DNA of 64,000 bases, taken from assembly GCA_018894105.1 (NCBI GenBank), contig CM032133.1, positions 15,514,501 to 15,578,500 on the forward strand, read 5' to 3'. Origin of the DNA: Jacaranda mimosifolia. Its lineage: Eukaryota; Streptophyta; Magnoliopsida; Lamiales; Bignoniaceae. The notes beneath the pieces are model-generated. The model worked only from the letters and a program-made list of their open reading frames with translations. It was not told the DNA's origin and made no database searches. The position numbers and the translations under genes were made by a program. Position 1 is the stretch's first letter. Each line of letters begins with the position of its first letter. Shown piece after piece: positions 57,141 to 64,000 of the stretch.

Positions 57141-57890
57141 TATAGGGGTGTTGCAATAGTATTAGCCTTAAGGGTTGGGCTTTTACCTTTGTCTCTTAAG
57201 TTACTCCCGAACCGTCTTTCATGACTGTCTAGGTTCGCAGTAAGGAATTTCACCACTTTTAAGATGTTGGCATAGCATTCTTTGGCAGTGCGCTAGTTGC
57301 TAATCACTTTTCATGTTCTACAGAGACTAGAAAATTTCAGCTTCATATGGTAAATTGATATTAGTACTTAAAATAGGTTTAAGGTGGTCCTCCTAAGAAT
57401 AATGTTGTAGATAGATGTGGATTCGACTACCAAGAATTTTACTATTTTCATGGCCCTCTAGAGATGAGTGTCAAGGAAAGAGAAAAAGAGATTTATGAAA
57501 GTTCTTATATGGTCTTGCCAGTGAAGCCCACTAAGTTAGTGTTGTTTTTTGTACTTGTGCATTGTCTCTGCCAAGTTGGAGAAAGGTGTCATAGAAGATG
57601 ATGTGCTGAACTCCTATTGTCCACAAAGATTTCCTTTGCCCAGAAGTTGGAAAAGGAGATTGAGATCACAAGTGCATCATTATGCTCGCCTCATCTTATC
57701 TCCAAGTCTTTTTCTTTGAAAGTAATATTGGGAAATATGGGGTGCATCTCATATGTAGCTAGAGTTGGCTCCAGAGTATGAGGTTGTGCCTACCTAGTTC
57801 CTCTAGTGAATGCCTTCTTTGTATTACAAGAATTACCTCATGCGGGTCCTCATGAGATCACCGACATGACGCAAGTAGTGGAGAATTCGG
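57140..57890 (-). pseudogene. gag-pro remnant of element C
   Basis: Read on the minus strand: NDALVISISF, then EIFVDNRSSA (protease active site, DNGSS changed to DNRSS), then NLVGFTGKT, then VKFLVVESTSIYNIILRRTTLN, then RTAKECYANIL. These are the successive landmarks of a Ty3/gypsy protease and the linker before RT (compare NVIIGRPALN and STYHMKIKFP in element A). Frameshifts and stops interrupt it. RT does not follow. Confidence 0.7.
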
Positions 57891-58684
57891 GCTTATAGCA
57901 ATTTACCCCCATGTGTTTTAAAGAATAGGCAATATACCCCCTTATGAAAAATAAATTTTCAAATTACCTCCCTGTGTTTTAAAAAATCATGCACACCTTC
58001 TCCCCTTTCTCATTTGCTGCCTATTTGACATAATTTTAATATAAAAAAACTAATTTACCCTTAATCATTTAACACATGTTCAATTCAATTTAAATAACCT
58101 TTTATTATCATTTTTTTTCCTTTTTATTTCTCATTTCTCATTTCTCTATTCCTCCATTATTTCATATATTTCTCATTTTATACATATATATAAATTTATC
58201 ATTATTTCTCATTTCTCATTATTTCATATATTCTCATTTTATATATATAAAAATTTATTTATAAAATTAAAATCACTTTTATTTTTATCTTATCAATTAT
58301 ATTCATCTTTCTTTCTATTAATTTAGTCCCAAAAAAAAATTTAATTTCATAAAAATATATAACATATTTTTTATTTATACTTAAATACATATATATAAAA
58401 TTATCTATAAAATTTAAGTAACTTTTATTTATATATTTTTTCTTTCTAACTATTCATTTCAAATTAAATATTATATATATATATATCTCTTTATTAAAAT
58501 ATAAGTAATATATTTGTATACATATATACTTTTGTTGATAAGATATTTATATATATATATGTTATAGTATATATGATGTTATTATCATATATATATATAT
58601 GATAATATATATAATTATTTAATAACATCATCTTTATATAAACTTATGTATAAAATTTAAATAACTTTTATTTATATCTTTTTT
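57891..58684. other. AT-rich spacer with a terminus-like repeat
   Basis: At 57890-58010 the sequence GCAATTTACCCCCATGTGTTTTAAA is followed ~60 bases on by CAAATTACCTCCCTGTGTTTTAAA. Such motifs are common at ends of MULE-type elements, but no partner end was found. 58090-58260 contains a ~65-base tandem duplication of TATTTCATATATTTCTCATTTTATA. The rest is TA-rich. No gene. Confidence 0.45.
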
Positions 58685-59421
58685 TGATGAGGATGAAATT
58701 CATTTTGGGCTGGATCAGATGGTAAATTTGGAGATGTCCAACCTGGGTGGTCGATATGTAAAGTAATTGGGCTGAGTCCTGCAATCACGAGCAAATGTCA
58801 GGCTAGCCGAGGTACCCTTAGCTAAAGCACTCCGACGCTCAAGTTAGCATAGAGTCGATCAGATATATCGAGCATCAAAGTGAGGGCTTTTGGATATAGA
58901 ATAGAATACCTTTCGAGAGGTTGGAGTGAGGGTATTTATAGCCTTCTCTTGGTGGGGATTTGTCTGAGATGCCCTTGACATGTAGGGAGGATCTTTGTCC
59001 TTGCATGAGGGGCATTAGGTCAACTCACATTCCTGTACTATTCCAGGTAGCTGTCTTTCTAGGTTTCATGGGTAGGTCAGTACACTGTAGATGCGTCTCA
59101 TGCCTAGTGCGGCAGCATGGGTGGTACTGAGGCAGCATGCACCATTCAAATGAAGGCATGCTGCCTGTCAGGGCATTTAATGCAGCAGAGTTGATTCCGC
59201 ACCGGGTCAACCTTTGTGGTCGGTGGCAAGGTCAACTTTATGATGGGTTGGGCGCAGCGCGAGAGATAGACAAGCGCTACGGTCGAGGGGTCGACCAGCG
59301 GCCTTGTCTGTGAACAACGTCGATTTGGGTCACCTGACGTCGGTGGCACCATTATGCCCGGGGTATGAGATGGGCCTGGCGCTACATCCTTGGGCCGAGC
59401 CCCTTAGACTGCCCCATATCA
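58685..59421 (-). repeat. 3' LTR of element B
   Basis: In plus-strand terms it begins TGATGAGGATGAAATTC (complement of the LTR end) and finishes GCCCCATATCA (complement of TGATATGGGG). It is 737 bases, about 45 shorter than the LTRs of A. The TATA box is at about 58933-58940 on the reverse strand. The polypurine tract is at 59423-59437. Confidence 0.85.
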
Positions 59422-59798
59422 TGAGTCCCCTCCACTTTCGAATCCTAAATGAGAAGATCGATGAGAAGGATTGGGGAGTAGTCCGTTGGGTGGTTACGTG
59501 GGTTATTCGATAAGGGTTTTTGAAAATTGACCCGGGTTTCGCTCATTTAATAAGCGGTTACATAGTGTCGAGTATGGCGCTGAATGGCGGTTACAACATT
59601 ATTACAACCTCTTGGATTACCGCGCTCGTGCGCCTATAAATAAGTGTGATGAAAATACTCATTTTTACTTTTACTGCCTTCGTGTCTGGTCGAGCCTTGA
59701 GCCAACTGCATTTGCTTCTACCATACTATGCTTTTGTTCATCGAGAAAGAGTAAGTCTCTTCCTTCGCTTTCCTTCGCGTTGTTCCTTTGCTATAATC

Positions 59799-62343
59799 AT
59801 GTTGCATCTGTCCGATTCTGAGGGTAGCCATAAAGGGGACAGCGAGGCTACTCACTCCGATAGGCTTGGCGGTTCATCAGAGGAGTCGAGTAGCTCATTG
59901 AGTGACAGCTCGAGTTCCAGTAGCTCGAGCAGCGATCGCGGGGGTGAAGGAGCTAGGCCAAGTCAGGTTTCTCCATCACGTGGTTGATTATTTACCCCTG
60001 ACCATTATAGTGAAATAGTGTCTACGATCACCCCACTGATATGAGGCGTATTAGACAGTTGTATCATGTTCTTGCTAAGTTTGAGCTTCTAACACCTGGG
60101 TCTTCTGGTCGAATGCATCAACCCTCGGCTGGCTATATAACTGTGTTTGAGGATACCTTTAGGTGTGGTCTTAGGTTCCCTTTAGGTGGTCCTGTATTCG
60201 ACCTGCTCAGGGGTTTACAGGTGTGTATAACCCAACTGTTGCCGAACTATTTTTCAACTATTTATAGCTTTATCGTCCTAATGCACATTTTCGACCAACT
60301 TGCTAATTTCGACAACTTTTCCAATCTTTTTCATATTTTGATGTCCCGCAAGTTGGGTAGCACTGGCGAATAGGGTTTCTATTATCTCACTGTTCGATCC
60401 CGTCCTAAATTTCTTGTGACCCTTAGCATCTTCTTACGAGCAAGAGTGGAAAAATGTTATTTGTATGTTCGAGTCGTCGGGGGTTTCAATGTCCCGAGGG
60501 GCTGGTGGATGGGGTATGTCGAGATACCACGTAACCTAACACCAACCTTGCCCAATACCTTTGTTCGGGATTTGGTCGAGTTTAGTCAGGTGGAAGCCTC
60601 GATTTTTGTCGAGGAAAGAAGTTTAGTGTTAGCTGGGTTATCTCCAGCCCAACTGGGCTTGCCAGCGAACGATTGACTAGGTAGATTGTGTTGTCGATGA
60701 TTTGTTATTTTTTTGTTTTTATGTTCGATTTTAACCCTTTGTTGTTATGTTGCTTGGTAGATCGAGAAGAAATCATGAACCGTGTGAGAATCGAGGCTTT
60801 GGTGAGGGCTGAAAGAAACCAGCAATGTTGTTTGGCTACAGCAGCTCGTTGAGGGGCGGCTGTGGTCGAGGTACCTCAGCCTGAGGTGATAACACCTTTC
60901 CCTTCACCTAGTCCATCACCTGCTCGGCCCGTGGCGACTACAGAAAGCAGTCCGGTAGGTCGGCGGAAGAGAGCTATGGTCGATTAGGAAGGACCTGTCC
61001 CGAAGAGGACAGCCGCTGAGAAGAGTAAGGGAAAGGCATGGGGTCGGGCCAACCCTCTAGGTACGACCTGTTCGGACAGCATGGGGATGACTTACTATTC
61101 CATCTATCCCGACTACCATCACCGAGGTTTGGCACGGAGCCGAGCATGGCTGTTCACAACTCTTTATCGATGGAGATGACGGGGCCAATCGAAACTGCTC
61201 CGCTGAAGGTAATGATGGTTGGACTATTCGCGTCCGACTAGAAAAATGTGATGGGGCTGAGCTAGGATACCGTGCTCAGGGATCTAGCTTATCACTCAAA
61301 TATGGTAAGGCTTTGATCGATTGTGTTGTATTGTTGAGCTTTAGTCTTTGGATGAATGTTGTTTTCTCATTGGTAATGCTGTCTTTTAGGTGGGCTAGCT
61401 AGGCTACCAATTCTACAGGAGGTCGGAGCTGGCCCTTGCCAACTGTGAGCACTTTCAGGAGGGCGAAGATGTGGAGACATTTAAGGCTCAACTCGAGTCT
61501 TCCCAGACTAAGGTCGATGAGCTGGCTAAGATAGTCGCGAAGCTTAACAACCAACTATGATTGAAAGATACTCAGCTGGTTACCTCCATTGAGGAAAGGA
61601 CCAGAATAGATGAGCTGCTCAAGCAGGCTAGAGTGGATTCACAGCTCGGCTATGAGTCTAGTCGGTCAACTGGTCGGAGGGCGGCGCTTGATAAAGCTCG
61701 AGCTGAATTTTACAGAAAGCTGTCGCTGATGTGGTGAGATGCAGTTCATCAGTTTATGCTCTGCTCGACGTTCCAGGACGCGAGCGCTGTGTTCTCCTTA
61801 GATGAAACCCATAGCGCGTTTGAGAACGCCCTTAAGTAATTGCAATTTCTGGGCTATTCATTTTGACTCGAAGATAGGGAACGCCTCAACCATCTCTTCG
61901 ACGAGCAGCTACAGCCTTACCCTGAGGACGAAGAGGGTGTCGCTGAAGAGGGAGGTGCAGAGGCTCCTATGGTCTCGGGAGTTGCAGAGGCTCCGCCTGT
62001 TGCGCCGTCGACCGAGGCGCAGAAGAGAATGGCCGAGGTGGCCAAGAAGTTGGATGAGATTGCCAAGAAGTTTGTCTTTGCCGACGAGTTTACCTTCGAG
62101 GTTCGAGATGGCATGGTCGACGTTGTCGCGCACCTTCCTCCGCTGAATGGGAGATTTCTAACCGATGAGGCTGGACCCTCTCAGCCGGTGACGGTCGCTG
62201 TTCCTATTGCTATCGCGATGCCTGAGTCGAGGGCAAGCGATCATGCAGTAGTTCCTATTTCGATTCCTTCGAGCAATGAGCTCGAGCAAGCTATTGAGAA
62301 GGGCGGTCAAGGAAGGCACGATGAGGGCACTGGGTCAAGCTGA
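59799..62343 (+). pseudogene. Antisense ORF (aORF) of element B, Transposase_28-like
   Basis: The start is ATG 59799 (MLHLSDSEGSHKGDSE...), followed by a serine-rich run. The Transposase_28-type core is at about 60041-60676 (ITVFEDTFRCGLRFPLGG, QLLPNYFSTIYSFIVL, VPRGWWMGYVEIP). A first intron lies at 60681-60760 (GTAGAT...GGTAG) and a second at 61305-61389 (GTAAGG...TTTTAG). A coiled-coil-like segment and an Ala/Pro-rich tail end at the TGA at 62341. In-frame stops are few (for example TAG at about 59986, 60371 and 60985, TGA at 60674), and the frame is otherwise long. Promoter and terminator are unknown; the 3' LTR of B lies just upstream on the opposite strand. Confidence 0.72.
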
Positions 62344-63025
62344 TGCTGCTGCACTGATGTACTTTTCATTATGATTGATGTAATTATTTTGATATGTATA
62401 ATTGGGATTTTTGAAATTGGAAGAAATTCTCATTTTGCTGTTTGAACATCTTTATTTAGTTGAATAACATGCGTTCTTTTATGACTCTTTTAAAAAAAAA
62501 ATTGTAGTTGAATGTTTGTGTTGTTAAATTTTGGTAAAGTTAGTTCAGGATCATCATCGAATGAACAATGATTACCTAATCCAATGCATATTTCAATTCA
62601 TGTTATGTATGTGCAATTTAGCCACTTCGGGGTCGGCTGTAATCTATCATGTCGATTGCTTAATTGAACAAGATAACTAACGATGAACTCATATAATTTA
62701 GCGACTGCGGGGTTGATTGCAATCTATCATGTCGATTGCTTAATTGAACAAGATAACTAACGATGAACTCATATAATTTAGCGACTATGGGGTCGATATT
62801 AAAAATTTAGGGCTCAGTGTGGCGGCTGGGGGCCTGCTTGGCCGACTAGGGGGTCTAGGCTGCGAAGCCTGCTTGGTTGACAATTTGGTTTTGGCTATGA
62901 AGCCTTGACTTGGCGGCTAGAAGCCTGCTTGGTTGACTATGGGGCCGATAATTTGGTCTTGGCTGTGAAGCCTTGACTTGGCAGCTAAAAGCCTGCTTGG
63001 TCGACTACGGGGTCGACAGTAAGTA
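62344..63025 (-). repeat. Spacer and tandem repeats between aORF and pol in element B
   Basis: An ~80-base unit, with AATCTATCATGTCGATTGCT at 62641 and again at 62721, is duplicated with at least 65 consecutive matching bases. It is followed by two to three ~75-base units of the GGCTxTGAAGCCTTGACTTGGCxGCT type at about 62880-63015. The motif GCCTGCTTGGTxGACTA is shared with the 68-base repeats of element A (reverse complement TAGTCGACCAAGCAGGC). The first 250 bases after the aORF are AT-rich and plain. Confidence 0.8.
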
Positions 63026-63109
63026 ATCAACTTATGCAAGTAGGTATTCGCAAGAATTTCCACAAACTTTCATTTCTGCGAGAAAATACAATGGAGGCTA
63101 GTAACCTTT

Positions 63110-64000
63110 TTAAACATAGAATTTCTTCAGATTTACAGCGTTCCAAGGTTCTGGTAGCTCGTTTCCGCGTATGTTTGCTAATCGGTATGCATTGTATTTC
63201 GACACTTTGACCACGGAGTAAGGTTTCTCCCATTTCATATCGAGTTTTCCCACATTTCTTGACACTTCAACTTTCTTGAGGACTAGGTCGCCGACTTTGA
63301 AACTACGGGGTCGAATTTCCTTATTGTAACGTTCCGTCATCTTCGATCAGTATCGCTGCATTGTATTGTAGGCTATGTGGCGCATCTCATCGATGGTGAT
63401 TAGATCGAGGGTCCGCTCTGTTGCGTTTCTAACCAGGTTATAGTGAATCACTCGGGTTGTGTGTTGCACCAATTCGGATAGAATTACCACCTTGGAGCCG
63501 TAGACCAAGCTGTAGGGGTTGCGGCCCGTGGCTGTTTGAGGTGTGGTTATGTATGCTCGCAGCACCCCAATGAGGTCTTCTGCCCAACTTGCTCCTGTTC
63601 CTGCTGTTCGAGCTTTGAGGTGGTTGAGAACTGTTCTATTTGTGACCTTTGTCTGACCATTAGCCTGGGGGTTTCCTATCGATATAAAGTGTTGGCATAT
63701 TCCCAAAGCCTCGCGCCATTTCTTATGCTCTTACTTTGAAATTGGGCCTCGTTGTCCGAGATTAGGACTTTGGGCAAACTGAAACGGCAGATTATGTTAT
63801 TCCAAATGAAGCTCTTGATGGCCGCATCGGTGATTTTTGGAACTGCTTCTGCTTCGACCCATTTAGTGAAGTAGTCGACCACTACGATGATAACTTTTCG
63901 TTGGCAGGATGTTTTTAGGAGAGATTTGGCTATGTCGATTCCCCACTGGTCGAATGGCCACGTGATCTGGACGTTTACCATTGACGCGGCTGGTTGGTGC
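63110..64000 (-). pseudogene. Integrase (pol 3' end) of element B
   Basis: Read leftward from 64000: WPFDQWGIDIAKSL, VIIVVVDYFTKWVEAEAVPK, VLISDNEAQFQSKSI, NPQANGQTKVTNRTV, then the C-terminal domain RPRSFKVGDLVLKKVEV ending in KKFYV at the stop at 63110-63112. The two core aspartates are kept, but the usual GQTE glutamate is lysine (AAG). There is a frame change near 63680-63710 and a stop near 63347. It is partial because the window ends inside pol. Confidence 0.85.

Larger units (their letters stand above)
53813..57890 (-). mobile_element. Tat-like element C, polymerase-less derivative
   Basis: This stretch has the same antisense layout as element B. An aORF remnant is on the plus strand (53813-55500), followed by tandem repeats (55830-56250 and 56485-57140) and a gag-pro remnant on the minus strand (57140-57890). 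Between the aORF and gag-pro, where RT, RNase H and integrase should be, only repeats are found. LTRs could not be identified; the right side is cut at about 57890 by other AT-rich repeat DNA. Either pol was deleted and repeats expanded, or this is a copy of a non-autonomous family. Confidence 0.6.
58685..64000 (-). mobile_element. Ty3/gypsy element B, Tat lineage, inverted, cut by window end
   Basis: Same family as element A in the opposite orientation. The 3' LTR is at 58685-59421, then the polypurine tract, an aORF on the plus strand (59799-62343), tandem repeats (62590-63025), and the integrase end of pol on the minus strand (63110-64000 and beyond). The protein segments align closely with those of A (for example DAAIKSFIW, LVQHT, ERTLDLITID, YNTMQRY). 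RT, protease, gag and the 5' LTR would lie to the right of the window. Confidence 0.88.

Overview
This is a stretch of a plant nuclear genome, most likely a eudicot. It has one large intron-rich host gene, AT-rich intergenic DNA, and dense layers of plant-type transposons (MULEs, Tat-lineage Ty3/gypsy elements, a LINE fragment, a Helitron-like element and hAT-like MITEs). I cannot name the species. I saw no rRNA, tRNA or CRISPR array.

Layout. 0.18-6.25 kb: a decayed MULE with ~125-bp inverted ends and a perfect 9-bp target duplication (TSD). It holds a broken transposase N-terminus and a tandem array of five to six ~405-450-bp units. 6.3-8.8 kb: non-coding, with one probable LTR remnant. 8.83-25.72 kb, minus strand: a callose synthase of the CalS5/GSL2 type. 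I assembled it by hand as 42 exons whose lengths sum to 5733 bases (1910 residues). It is open throughout, but intron 6 has a GC donor and intron 22 appears to have a GA donor. Introns 2 and 15 carry small DNA transposons. 26-29.6 kb: intergenic, with ~112-bp tandem repeats interrupted by a second hAT-like MITE.

29.6-40.4 kb: a complete but old Ty3/gypsy element (A) of the dual-RNase-H Tat lineage, with two ~782-bp LTRs, gag-pro-RT-RH-aRH-IN full of stops, a tandem-repeat zone, and a long spliced antisense ORF (aORF). 40.4-46.3 kb: AT-rich DNA with hAT-like scraps, an LTR scrap and a LINE ORF2 fragment. 46.34-53.09 kb: a second MULE with ~200-bp inverted ends and a perfect 9-bp TSD. Its mudrA-like transposase is broken, but a convergent two-exon gene for a 106-residue GRF-zinc-finger/coiled-coil/membrane-anchor protein is still open. 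53.4-57.9 kb: a Tat-like derivative (C) that keeps aORF and gag-pro remnants but shows no RT or integrase. 58.7-64.0 kb: another element (B) of the family of A, inverted and cut by the window end.

The only host gene with a confident function is the callose synthase, a plasma-membrane 1,3-beta-glucan synthase. The best candidates for little-described biology are the intact GRF-zf/TM gene paired with a MuDR-like transposase (46.3-53.1 kb), and the spliced antisense ORF kept in three Tat-type elements, including one that has lost its polymerase. Exon and element borders were read by eye and may be off by a base or two.
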